Below are positions 1-7,642 of a DNA stretch of 18,024 nucleotides, piece by piece. Source of the DNA: JBFHES01 sp041584015 (GTDB lineage: Bacteria; Bacteroidota; Bacteroidia; Bacteroidales; M50B96); assembly GCA_041584015.1 (NCBI GenBank), contig JBFHES010000065.1, forward strand, positions 1 through 18,024, written 5' to 3'. Under the pieces are notes generated by a model, which was given only the letters and a program-made list of their open reading frames with translations, did no database searches and was not told the DNA's origin. The position numbers and the translations under genes are program-made. Each line of letters starts with the position of its first letter. Position 1 is the first letter of the stretch.

Positions 1-1971
1 CAAGACATAGATGGTTATGATAATCTCAACCTTTTAAATTGCTACGACGATCCATCATTTATTCGTGAGGTTTTATACTTTAACATGTGCCGAGATCACA
101 TACCAGCACCAAAAGGAAGTTTTGTAAATCTTCAGATTAATGGTGAGGACTGGGGTTTATACGCTAATGTTCAGCAACTGGATGCACAGCACGTTGAGGA
201 TTGGTACCTGGATAAAGAATCAACCAGATGGCGCGGCGAAGGAACAAGTTCCGGTGGCGGACCAGGTGGCCCGGGTGGTCCAGGTGGTTCAGGCTTTGGA
301 GCAGGCGAATCGACACTTAATTACAATGGTCCGGACTCGACTGATTATACAGAGAATTATGTGCTAAAGAAATCATACAAGGATGATCCATGGCAAGATT
401 TGATTAATGCTTGCGATGCCTTAAACAACACACCAGCAACTGCATTAGTAGATTCCTTAAGCAAGGTGTTTGATATCGATGCAGCCCTTTGGTATTTAGC
501 ACATGAAATTTTATTCACCGATCAGGATAGCTATGTAGGCAAAGGAGGCATGGACTATTTCATATATTTTGATGAAGCAACTGGCAGATTAGTGCCACAA
601 GTTTACGATGGCAACAGTTGTATTCAGGTAAATCAGGCAACAAACTGGAGTCCATTTTACAAAGAAACAAATACTGATTACGCCATGCAGAACAAGCTGT
701 TTGCTGTTCCGGAACTACGCCAAAGATACCTGGCTCATGTTCGCACAATCTTAAATGAGAATTTCACTCAGGCAGCCTCTGAAACCTTAATAACACAATA
801 TGACAATTTAATTAATCAGCACGTACAGAACGACCCAAAGAAAATATACTCATACAGTGAATACGAAGATGATCTGGCCGATGTTAAAGACTATTTTATG
901 ACCAGAGCCAACTACCTGTGGAGCAATGCCGAAGTAGATGCCATTAGCCCGGAAATTGGCAATGTGGCTTTCAATGGAGATGGAAACACACCTGAGAGTA
1001 TTCAGGTTACATCAGTGGTAAGTGGAACCGAGGGCATAAACGCTGTCTACCTATATTATGGAACTGGTATCATGGGTAAATTCGAGAAAATTGAAATGTT
1101 GGATGATGGCTTAAATAACGATGGTTCTGCAGGAGACAATCAGTATGGCGCAACAATCCCAGAACAGGAAGACGGAACCTTCGTACGCTTTTACGTAGAG
1201 GCAGTTTCTGCTAATACAGCAGCAACACGCGCCTACTCACCAGTTGGGGCTGAACATGATGTTTATATTTATCAGGTCGGCATAAATGTACTTGCCTACT
1301 CCGATGTTGTGATAAATGAATTAATGGCGTCGAACACAAGCGCTATTGCCGATCAGGATGGCGAGTTCGACGACTGGATTGAATTATACAATAAATCCAC
1401 AAATTCAATCGATTTAAGCGGCTACTATTTATCCGATGATCTAGCTGATCCAACAAAGTGGACCATCCCGTCGGGTACAACCATTATGGGCAACGACTAC
1501 CTTATCATCTGGACCGACAAGGATACTACGCAGGCTGGACTTCACGCCAACTTTAAACTATCTGCCGATGGCGAAGGTGCTATTCTAACCACTCCGGCTT
1601 TGGAAATAGCAGACCAAGTGTATTTTAGTTCCTATGACACGGATTATGCTTTTGCACGAGTACCAAACGGAACAGGTAATTTCATGTGGCAGTCAGCAAG
1701 TTTTGGCATGAACAACGAAACCAATGCCGTGGAAACTCATCTTGCAAGTAATCCTGATTTCCTCATCTTCCCAAATCCGGCAAGCGATAAAGTCTATATT
1801 AAAACTGATGAAAGTGAATTAAGTAAACTGTCGATTTTTACCATTACAGGTCAGCAAATGATGACAAGCGATTTTTATTCCGAGGTAGCAATCGACATAA
1901 GCCAGCTTAGTGCAGGTATGTATTTTGTAAAAGTAAATAACAGCACAAAACGACTTGTTATCAGAAAATAA
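1..1971 (+). CDS. CotH kinase family protein with lamin-tail domain and T9SS sorting tail (5' partial)
   Basis: The frame is open from base 1, so the N-terminus (signal peptide and first part of the CotH domain) lies outside the window; the first ATG at 85 is internal. Seen, counting from the first codon: CotH-type sequence GYDNLNLLNCYDDPSFIREV followed by INGEDWGLYANVQQLD, a Gly/Pro-rich insert (bases about 253-306), and the VYDGN segment near codon 203, probably the family's Asp-containing kinase motif. A linker domain follows. A lamin-tail domain (about 1303-1730) opens with VVINELMASN and contains FDDWIELYN. A type A T9SS sorting domain (about 1756-1968) begins LIFPNPAS and ends RLVIRK. 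CotH proteins are atypical kinases of secreted proteins. T9SS cargo crosses the outer membrane, so surface display or secretion is inferred. It heads the block of + strand genes that runs to 5310. The family assignment is firm; the substrate is unknown. Confidence 0.93.
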   Translation, partial: QDIDGYDNLNLLNCYDDPSFIREVLYFNMCRDHIPAPKGSFVNLQINGEDWGLYANVQQLDAQHVEDWYLDKESTRWRGEGTSSGGGPGGPGGPGGSGFGAGESTLNYNGPDSTDYTENYVLKKSYKDDPWQDLINACDALNNTPATALVDSLSKVFDIDAALWYLAHEILFTDQDSYVGKGGMDYFIYFDEATGRLVPQVYDGNSCIQVNQATNWSPFYKETNTDYAMQNKLFAVPELRQRYLAHVRTILNENFTQAASETLITQYDNLINQHVQNDPKKIYSYSEYEDDLADVKDYFMTRANYLWSNAEVDAISPEIGNVAFNGDGNTPESIQVTSVVSGTEGINAVYLYYGTGIMGKFEKIEMLDDGLNNDGSAGDNQYGATIPEQEDGTFVRFYVEAVSANTAATRAYSPVGAEHDVYIYQVGINVLAYSDVVINELMASNTSAIADQDGEFDDWIELYNKSTNSIDLSGYYLSDDLADPTKWTIPSGTTIMGNDYLIIWTDKDTTQAGLHANFKLSADGEGAILTTPALEIADQVYFSSYDTDYAFARVPNGTGNFMWQSASFGMNNETNAVETHLASNPDFLIFPNPASDKVYIKTDESELSKLSIFTITGQQMMTSDFYSEVAIDISQLSAGMYFVKVNNSTKRLVIRK

Positions 1972-2049
1972 ATAATGCTGAATATGAGTAAACGTATTTT
2001 CATTACTTTTAGCTAATATTATAGAACTATAATTGGGAGATTATACAAA

Positions 2050-2793
2050 ATGAGAACTAATTTCTTTGCATTAAGTATGCTTGTTATTATGCTCATCCTA
2101 AACTCAGGATGTAGCAAAGACGAAGGTTACGGAGGCAATTCACATATTAAAGGCACACTGCTGGAGAAGGTATATAACGACGATTACAGCGAAGTAATTT
2201 ATGAACAGGCTGCAATTGACGAAGATATTTTCATCATGTTCGAAAATAATGGAATCGTCAGCGACAAGGTTGCTACAGGCTATAATGGCCAGTTTGAGTT
2301 TGAATATTTATTTCCGGGTACTTACCAAATTTTCTATTATTCTGATGATACTGCATCAGCCTACAACGAGAACAAAGAAATAATAATTGAGGTTGAGCTG
2401 GGAAAAAACGAAAATGCCGATGTAGGTGAATTGACCAAGATTAACACCACCGATTACGACGAAGGCAGCGCCAGCATTAGCGGAACAGTTTACCTTATCA
2501 ATTATTTAAATAGTTCTACGTGGCCCAACCTTGTAGTAAAAGACATTTCATTGGCGCAGGAAGAAGACATCTATATTACCTACGGCAACCATAGTTTTTA
2601 TGATGAACGAATAAAAACGCAACACGACGGAACCTACAAATTCTCCAACCTGATAAAAGGGTCTTACAAAATATTCCTCTACACCGAAGATGTTACCGGT
2701 GGTACTGAAGACATCGTAATTATTGAAGAAGTTAATATTACTGATGAATTCGAAAATGTAAAAATTGACGACATCTATATTGAACAGTTATAA
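2050..2793 (+). CDS. Lipoprotein with two carboxypeptidase-regulatory-like (Ig/transthyretin-fold) repeats
   Basis: A 247-aa protein with an SPase II signal (lipobox LNSGC, lipidated Cys21). The mature part is an internal duplication. Repeat 1 (about residues 33-125) starts IKGTLLEKVY, and repeat 2 (about 142-240) starts ISGTVYLINY. Each carries the pattern T-x-x-x-G-x-(Y/F)-x-F-x-x-L-x-x-G-(T/S)-Y-(Q/K)-I-F-(Y/L)-Y, typical of prealbumin-like carboxypeptidase regulatory or SdrB-like folds. No catalytic residues are apparent, so a binding or scaffold role at the periplasmic or outer-membrane face is inferred. It begins 78 bp after the CotH gene and ends 19 bp before the next gene, so it is probably co-transcribed. 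A TACTTTTA element near 2003 matches the -7 consensus at 7 of 8 positions and could give an extra promoter. It might serve as a CotH substrate or partner, but nothing in the sequence proves this. Confidence 0.85.
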   Translation: MRTNFFALSMLVIMLILNSGCSKDEGYGGNSHIKGTLLEKVYNDDYSEVIYEQAAIDEDIFIMFENNGIVSDKVATGYNGQFEFEYLFPGTYQIFYYSDDTASAYNENKEIIIEVELGKNENADVGELTKINTTDYDEGSASISGTVYLINYLNSSTWPNLVVKDISLAQEEDIYITYGNHSFYDERIKTQHDGTYKFSNLIKGSYKIFLYTEDVTGGTEDIVIIEEVNITDEFENVKIDDIYIEQL

Positions 2794-2812
2794 TATCTAA
2801 ATTCGAAATATT

Positions 2813-3220
2813 ATGAAAAACATACTCTTATTCTGTGTTGCAATTCTTTGTTTTACTGCAGCAAACGGACAAAACAAATCAGTGATTAAAGAGCAAGGAA
2901 TTACCGCTGTAAAAACATATGAACAACGGCTAGACAAAGGCATTGACGATAAATACATTATAGAACAGGTAAAATACAATGCGGCAGGTAAAATAATTGA
3001 ACGCAAAGAACAAAGTCGTAAGGGAGAAATCAAGCTTTGGGAAAAATACAAATACGATACAAACGGCAACCTTACTGAAGAACTTACCTTGGATATAAAA
3101 GGTGAGGTTAGCAAAAAGATTGTGACCAAATACAAGAACAACTTAAAACTAAGCCGCGAATATTATAATTCAGAAGGACGACTCTACAAGAAAAAAACCT
3201 ATGAGTACGAGTTCAAATAG
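2813..3220 (+). CDS. Small secreted protein with YD/RHS-like short repeats
   Basis: A 135-aa protein. The N-terminal 20 residues form a Sec signal peptide (hydrophobic LLFCVAILCF, cleavage near ANGQ-NK). The mature part contains about three to four degenerate beta-hairpin repeats of roughly 20 residues: VKYNAAGKIIER, YKYDTNGNLTEE, TKYKNNLKLSRE and YYNSEGRLYKKK. These match the short Y-D-x-x-G-(N/R)-L pattern found in YD/RHS-like and MORN-like repeats. It is very rich in Lys. There is no lipobox, so it is probably periplasmic or secreted. The last 20 bp overlap the start of the VTC-domain gene in another frame, which suggests translational coupling. The specific family was not recognised. A long antisense frame covers the same bases but is a shadow. 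Confidence 0.8.
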   Translation: MKNILLFCVAILCFTAANGQNKSVIKEQGITAVKTYEQRLDKGIDDKYIIEQVKYNAAGKIIERKEQSRKGEIKLWEKYKYDTNGNLTEELTLDIKGEVSKKIVTKYKNNLKLSREYYNSEGRLYKKKTYEYEFK

Positions 3221-3980
3221 GAACATAGCACATATTCTAACGCAATTTAAAACCATCTCTCTGGAAGAAATGGATGATGTTAAGTTTCTTAAACGAAGCG
3301 ACACAAAATATGTCTTTCATATTGATGTACTTGAAAAGTTACTAAACTTACTGCAAAGCAATTGCGAAGTACTCTCCATAAAGGATCAGCACATTCAGGA
3401 TTACGAAACGGTTTACTTTGATACCTCAGACATGCGCATGTACCACGAGCATCATAATGGTTTACGAAGTCGGCTTAAAGTGCGGGCAAGAGAATACGTA
3501 AACTCGCAGCTTTTTTTTCTTGAGCTTAAAACCAAAAATAACAAACAGATAACGACAAAGAAAAGGATCAATATCGATAATCTTGAAAGCGCTGAGATTC
3601 TGAAAGACGAGCAGCAATTTATTAGTAGCAAAACGCCATTCAAAAAAGAACAGCTACAGGCAACTGTTATCAATAACTTTTCCCGAATTACACTGGTTAA
3701 CAAGCTGGTTCCGGAACGTATAACCATCGATTTTAATCTTTCATTTTCGAAACCTGATAATGGACAAATAGTTAACTTGCCAAATGTGAGTATTCTTGAA
3801 ATAAAGAAAAACAGGGGTGCTAAAAACCAAGAACTTGATGAAATATTAAAACAGTGTGGTATCTATAGTATGGGCTTTAGCAAATACTGCTTTGGTGCAA
3901 TGTTGTTAAATCCTGAGTTAAAAAAGAACAGGTTCAAGCCGCGCTTACAGCGGCTAAGGAAAAACAGAATAATTAATTAG
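3201..3980 (+). CDS. VTC domain-containing protein (polyphosphate polymerase-type triphosphate tunnel fold)
   Basis: A 259-aa cytosolic protein without a signal peptide. It shows the VTC signature in order: KRSDTKYVFH (Lys36), VYFDT (72-74), the basic cluster R89/R91/K93/R95 in GLRSRLKVRAR, FFLELKTK (E108, K110, K112), TTKKRIN (120-122), VSILEIKK (E200, K202) and GFSKYCFG (K228). These correspond well to the basic tunnel and acidic metal-binding positions of yeast Vtc4, which polymerises ATP gamma-phosphate into polyphosphate. Unlike Vtc4 it has no SPX domain and no membrane segments; the next gene may supply the latter. The upstream start is favoured because ISLEEMDDVKFLKRSDTKY resembles family N-termini, although ATG 3270 is possible. 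It overlaps the previous gene by 20 bp and precedes the DUF4956 gene by 12 bp. The fold is confident; polyphosphate synthesis itself is inferred. Confidence 0.9.
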   Translation: MSTSSNRNIAHILTQFKTISLEEMDDVKFLKRSDTKYVFHIDVLEKLLNLLQSNCEVLSIKDQHIQDYETVYFDTSDMRMYHEHHNGLRSRLKVRAREYVNSQLFFLELKTKNNKQITTKKRINIDNLESAEILKDEQQFISSKTPFKKEQLQATVINNFSRITLVNKLVPERITIDFNLSFSKPDNGQIVNLPNVSILEIKKNRGAKNQELDEILKQCGIYSMGFSKYCFGAMLLNPELKKNRFKPRLQRLRKNRIIN

Positions 3981-3992
3981 AAATAGAAGCAT

Positions 3993-4646
3993 ATGTATTT
4001 TTTAGGAATAGAATTATTTGACGGCGAAGACTTTTGGGAACTGGTAATCCGGTTTACATTCAATAGTATATTCATTTTTCTCACCGCCAAATACCTGTAT
4101 TATAATACCACACGTCGTAAAGACTATTTCTTTACCTACATTCTCATAGCTTCGGTTGTATTTCTACTTTGCTTTTTGCTCGACAATGTAAAGCTTCAGC
4201 TTGGGTTTGCTCTTGGTTTGTTTGCCATCTTTGGTATTATACGCTACCGCACGCAGCAAATACCAATTAAAGAAATGACCTACCTGTTTTTGGTTATTGG
4301 TATATCTGTGGTAAATGCACTTGCAAACAGCAAAATTAGTTATGCAGAACTTCTCTTCGCCAACTTGGTGTTATTCTTCATCACCTTTATGTTAGAGAGA
4401 ACCTGGCACTTAAAGCACGAATCCAGAAAAAACCTTGAGTACGAAAAAATAGAACTCATTAAGCCGGAAAACCGTCAACAATTAATTGCTGATATTGAAG
4501 AACGCACGGGCTTAAAGATTAACCGACTAGAGGTAGGGAAAGTGGATTTCTTAAGAGATACCGCCAAAATACAGATTTACTATTACGAACCAGAATACAA
4601 TATCAATCTGGCTAATGATGAAATTATCGACAGTGATGACGATTAA
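3993..4646 (+). CDS. DUF4956 multipass inner-membrane protein
   Basis: A 217-aa protein with about five predicted membrane helices (near residues 16-36, 45-64, 66-83, 94-111 and 118-135). A basic loop, GIIRYRTQQIPIKEMTYLF (81-99), is the recognisable DUF4956 hallmark. It is followed by a soluble, probably cytoplasmic, C-terminal domain (about 145-217) ending in an acidic tail, DEIIDSDDD. From recall, DUF4956 genes often sit next to VTC-domain and CotH genes, exactly as here. The family function is not established. A reasonable inference is that it is the membrane partner of the VTC protein, replacing the transmembrane part fused to VTC in fungi. The start is 12 bp after the VTC stop. The gene's 3' end overlaps the following DUF2490 gene, consistent with tight co-expression. 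Confidence 0.88.
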   Translation: MYFLGIELFDGEDFWELVIRFTFNSIFIFLTAKYLYYNTTRRKDYFFTYILIASVVFLLCFLLDNVKLQLGFALGLFAIFGIIRYRTQQIPIKEMTYLFLVIGISVVNALANSKISYAELLFANLVLFFITFMLERTWHLKHESRKNLEYEKIELIKPENRQQLIADIEERTGLKINRLEVGKVDFLRDTAKIQIYYYEPEYNINLANDEIIDSDDD

Positions 4647-5310
4647 AAACATCGGACTGCTTTTCCTGCTAGTATTCTTGCTTCCTGTTTTAAGCCATTC
4701 GCAAACCAGCGATGCCAAGCTTTGGCTGGGTGTATCGCTTGAAAAAAAATTAAACAAAAAATTTAATGCTTCTATTGATCTTGAGCAGCGTTTCTATAAC
4801 AACGTTTCCTCAATCGACAGATTTCTTTTGGAGCCTAGCCTTTCCTATAAATTAAGCAAACGCTGGTCGCTCAATTTAAAATACCGCATCTGGAAGCGGC
4901 AAACCGTTGAGCAGTATTACGAATTGCATCAACGCACAAGTATGGGATTGTCTTACAAAAAAAAGCTACATGGCATCAACTTCAGAATAACTGGCAGGCT
5001 ACAATACGGCATGCCGGATAACTATGAGAATAATTATTATGTAAGTAAAAGATTGCTCACCAGAAATAGCATGAAAGCATCTTACAAGATATTTGGCACC
5101 AGGTATACACCATTTTGCAAATACGAACTTTTTACTTCGCTAAAAAGATTGGATTTTTTAAACTATCAATGGCGTCTGGCTGGCGGCAGCAGCATTTATA
5201 TAAATGATGATATCGATTTGCAGGTTTACTACATTTACGAAAACGAATACAATGTGCTCAACCCTGTGAGTTCTCACATTTGGGGTTTTTCACTGAACTA
5301 CAAATTATAA
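4636..5310 (+). CDS. DUF2490 domain-containing predicted outer-membrane beta-barrel protein
   Basis: A 224-aa protein from ATG 4636. An alternative ATG at 4615 adds seven residues, but 4636 gives a more normal signal peptide (MTIKNIGLLFLLVFLLPV, cleavage near SHSQ-TS). The mature chain matches DUF2490: it opens with DAKLWLGVSLEKKL, continues with alternating amphipathic strands (FNASIDLEQRFYNN, WSLNLKYRIWKR, FRITGRLQYGM, YTPFCKYELFTSL, DIDLQVYYIYENEYN) and ends in an aromatic-rich strand, IWGFSLNYKL. This suits an outer-membrane barrel of roughly 8-12 strands. It overlaps the DUF4956 stop by 11 bp and is the last gene of the block. Its stop overlaps the stop of the opposing FAD oxidoreductase gene by 6 bp, leaving no room for a separate terminator. 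The function is unknown; porin or anchor is a guess. Confidence 0.85.
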   Translation: MTIKNIGLLFLLVFLLPVLSHSQTSDAKLWLGVSLEKKLNKKFNASIDLEQRFYNNVSSIDRFLLEPSLSYKLSKRWSLNLKYRIWKRQTVEQYYELHQRTSMGLSYKKKLHGINFRITGRLQYGMPDNYENNYYVSKRLLTRNSMKASYKIFGTRYTPFCKYELFTSLKRLDFLNYQWRLAGGSSIYINDDIDLQVYYIYENEYNVLNPVSSHIWGFSLNYKL

Positions 5311-6357
5311 ATATCGCTTCAGATCAACATCTGGCAGCAGATCCGCTTCATTCTTAATATGCTCTACAAAGTGATTAGCAAAGTAAGGTGCTAACATTAC
5401 CCCCTTTGTGCCTAGGCCATTAAATATTCCAATTCGCGAGTGATTTGGATGAAATCCCAACACTGGTCTTCGATCAGCCAGAACTGGCCTTATTCCTGCC
5501 TGATGATCAATAATTTCGTAGGGTAATTTAATAATCGCCTCCAGGCGTTCAGTAAGACTTTCCAAACCTTTTTCCGTAGGGGTCTCGGTTAAATCCTTCC
5601 ATTCGTATGTTGCTCCAACTCTGTAAAGATCATCACCCAATGGTAGTACAAAAATATTTTTATTAATCATTTGACTTAAATCTAAACCCGGTACTTTAAT
5701 AGTGAGAACTTCTCCTTTTGTAAGTTTATAGGGCAACGATGAAAACCACGGATTTTGCGCTGCATGAGCACCCTCACAGAAGATAATTTTGTCTGCTTTA
5801 ATAGCATCATAGGCTACATGGTCTTCCGCTATTTGAATTTCAGAATAATCGAACTTTAAATCAAGAAATCGTCCTTGACCAAGCAAATACGTTTTATAAG
5901 CTTTAATTAATTTTTTAATAAGAAGATTGCCTGCTCCCTTCACAGCACCTGCGCCAAACTCATGACTAATTTTAGTTTGATCGAAGGGAAATTCCAGCTC
6001 TGGTAAAATATAGTTACTCACTTCTTCCGAGTTTGCTTTCTTTTGCCAGAACTCACCTTCCTGCGATCCCATTATCTTAAAATAATCACGCTCAAAATAA
6101 AACCGGTCGTTTAAAGCTTGCTCCAAGCTTTCATAAAATTGTTTGGCAAATGGTAGCAATTCATCAACCATCCAGCTTTTAAGCAAGCGCCTAAACACAA
6201 CCGGATTAAACATTCCTGCCGCTACATCGGAGGCGCGTTTTTGTTTATCATTGTCGATAACAATAAATGAAATGCCAGCTAACTCAAAAGCTCTCGCCAG
6301 CGTTACTCCTGCCAAACCAAACCCAACAATTATATACGATGCTTGCTTTTTTACCAT
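5305..6357 (-). CDS. FAD-dependent oxidoreductase, DAO/MnmC C-terminal-like family
   Basis: A 350-aa protein from ATG 6357. The N-terminus MVKKQASYIIVGFGLAGVTL carries the Rossmann dinucleotide motif GxGxxG (GFGLAG), and an acidic residue ends strand 2 (FIVIDND). AAGMFNPVVFRRL and the C-terminal run GIRPVLADRRPVLGFHP with GIFNGLGTKGVMLAPYFANH resemble the FAD-binding half of MnmC and glycine/D-amino-acid oxidases. It is a stand-alone protein without the MnmC methyltransferase half, so a tRNA-modification role cannot be claimed; a small amine or amino-acid substrate is the family expectation. The frame is open to 6441, but that extension runs through the hairpin terminator of the upstream gene and precedes the natural Rossmann start, so it was discarded. 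A -7-like AACATTTG (complement of 6382-6389) fits a start at 6357. It converges on the DUF2490 gene with a 6-bp overlap. Confidence 0.85.
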   Translation of the reverse strand: MVKKQASYIIVGFGLAGVTLARAFELAGISFIVIDNDKQKRASDVAAGMFNPVVFRRLLKSWMVDELLPFAKQFYESLEQALNDRFYFERDYFKIMGSQEGEFWQKKANSEEVSNYILPELEFPFDQTKISHEFGAGAVKGAGNLLIKKLIKAYKTYLLGQGRFLDLKFDYSEIQIAEDHVAYDAIKADKIIFCEGAHAAQNPWFSSLPYKLTKGEVLTIKVPGLDLSQMINKNIFVLPLGDDLYRVGATYEWKDLTETPTEKGLESLTERLEAIIKLPYEIIDHQAGIRPVLADRRPVLGFHPNHSRIGIFNGLGTKGVMLAPYFANHFVEHIKNEADLLPDVDLKRYL

Positions 6358-6426
6358 GCCATGAGAAACAGAAGAGCTGAGCAAATGTTTAATAAAGTGT
6401 TTTTTGTAACTAATTGGTAAAACAAA

Positions 6427-6470
6427 AACGGGATACCACACAAAGCATTTACTTTGTTCTGCATCCCGTT
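6427..6470 (-). terminator. Rho-independent terminator after the CsgG-like gene
   Basis: Arms 6427-6445 and 6452-6470 pair around a 6-base loop. On the - strand the outer 8 bp are perfect, followed by a U·G wobble, a short imperfect patch and a further 6 perfect pairs next to the loop. Reading on the - strand, the stem runs directly into a T-rich tract (TTTTTGTTTTACC). It lies about 32 bp after the stop of the 6502-7608 gene. This supports both the end of that transcript and the downstream start of the FAD oxidoreductase. Confidence 0.8.
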
Positions 6471-6501
6471 AGGCAAATTGGCAATCAATCTGCTATCGTT
6501 T

Positions 6502-7608
6502 CTAATTCTTCAATTTCGGTCGCTTGGCGACATTAAAACCAAAGGTCAGACCTACAACATTGCCATCTTTTCGCGGTGAGAAATAAATATTAACCGGCAT
6601 GTTTAAATAACCTGAATGGAACGTTTTTCCAACAGCTATAATCAATCCTGTCGACAATTTAGTAGTTCCTCTGTTATCCGGAGCTTCATCTATATACTCG
6701 TTTGCACCTTGTGGCATGTCTCTTTCAAGATGCCAATTTTCATCTTCATCCCAGTAACCACGTGCTGTTTTAACACCTCTAAATACTGGTCCTAAGCCTA
6801 TCTCCCAACCTGAGTTATTAAAACGGAAACCATTCATTAAGGTGAGCGACGGAATAAACTTACCAGACTCTAAACCATTCAAGGTTCCTACAACTTCAAC
6901 CAAAGCCTGAAAATCACCAGAGCTTAAATACTGGAATTCGTACTGGTAGCCAAACATTGATGATACCGGATACATATTAAAACCACCTTCCGATCGGGCA
7001 GCCATCATTCGCTTAGCAGCTCTACCCATTGTCAGGCTGGCGCCCATTCTTGGGCCATTTAACTTAACCGATGTTTTAGGACTCGTAATTGGCCTGTCGT
7101 AATTAACTAGCAGATCAACCAATAAGTTGTCATTTTCAATCTTAAGAATATTGTTTACTGAAATCGAGATCATTGTTTGAATTTCTGATTCCTGATTCAA
7201 GTATTCCATCACATCGGTAACTTCAATCTTCTCATCCTTAACATCTATCAATCTTAAAATGATGATGATCTTCTCGCCGAACTTCTCCGCACTTCCGGTA
7301 AGCATCTTATCTGCATTCAACAGTTTACCAACTTTTACCAACTTACTTTTACCAAAACAGTTGTTTAAATCGATGCCATTTTCTTTAATAATATCGGCAA
7401 CATCATATTTATCTAACACCTCATAGGTATTGGTTTTTTCCAATTCAAGTCTAACCAAACTTGCCATCGATGCGTTATCAATTGCCAAATCCTTGGTATC
7501 AATACTTATAATTGAAATACTTTCTTTATCCTGTGCTGCAGCAAAATTTACAATTAATAGGGCTGCAACAACTAACATTAACTTTAATGATTTTACGATA
7601 GCTTTCAT
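6502..7608 (-). CDS. Secreted protein with CsgG/LpoB-like N-terminal domain and C-terminal beta-barrel-like region
   Basis: A 368-aa protein. A Sec signal peptide covers residues 1-25 (LKLMLVVAALLIVNFAAA-QD); no lipobox was seen. Residues about 30-160 resemble the CsgG/LpoB-type alpha/beta fold: ISIISIDTKD, then SLVRLELEKTNTYEVLDKYD, VGKLLNADKMLTGSAEKFGEK and IIIILRLIDVKDEKI. This 'short-lived activity name, then LLNADKMLTGS' pattern is common in periplasmic proteins that detect their own component name. Residues about 183-368 are Gly- and aromatic-rich with alternating strands (MGASLTMGRAA, GWEIGLGPVFRGV, LPVNIYF-like repeats, VVGLTFGFNV), suggesting an outer-membrane barrel or beta-sandwich. 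It is not a canonical CsgG, since curli partners are absent nearby. It is transcribed divergently from an HTH regulator and ends at a clear terminator, so it is probably monocistronic. The exact role is unknown. Confidence 0.78.
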   Translation of the reverse strand: MKAIVKSLKLMLVVAALLIVNFAAAQDKESISIISIDTKDLAIDNASMASLVRLELEKTNTYEVLDKYDVADIIKENGIDLNNCFGKSKLVKVGKLLNADKMLTGSAEKFGEKIIIILRLIDVKDEKIEVTDVMEYLNQESEIQTMISISVNNILKIENDNLLVDLLVNYDRPITSPKTSVKLNGPRMGASLTMGRAAKRMMAARSEGGFNMYPVSSMFGYQYEFQYLSSGDFQALVEVVGTLNGLESGKFIPSLTLMNGFRFNNSGWEIGLGPVFRGVKTARGYWDEDENWHLERDMPQGANEYIDEAPDNRGTTKLSTGLIIAVGKTFHSGYLNMPVNIYFSPRKDGNVVGLTFGFNVAKRPKLKN

Positions 7609-7642
7609 GATTTTAAAAATTTAGTTAACAATTTTCATACTG

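Noticed and set aside
253..306. Short GC-rich tandem triplets (GGTGG/CCAGG-like) that might be a DNA repeat or CRISPR remnant
   Set aside because: They are in frame and encode a Gly/Pro-rich low-complexity insert within the CotH domain; there are no spacers.
2797..3141. 114-codon frame on the - strand
   Set aside because: Antisense to a gene with a signal peptide and clear repeat pattern; its product is Ser/Leu/Phe-rich without family features, as expected for the complement of a Lys-rich gene.
6358..6441. Upstream extension of the FAD oxidoreductase to ATG 6441
   Set aside because: The extension runs through the hairpin terminator of the preceding gene and sits ahead of a natural Rossmann start at 6357.
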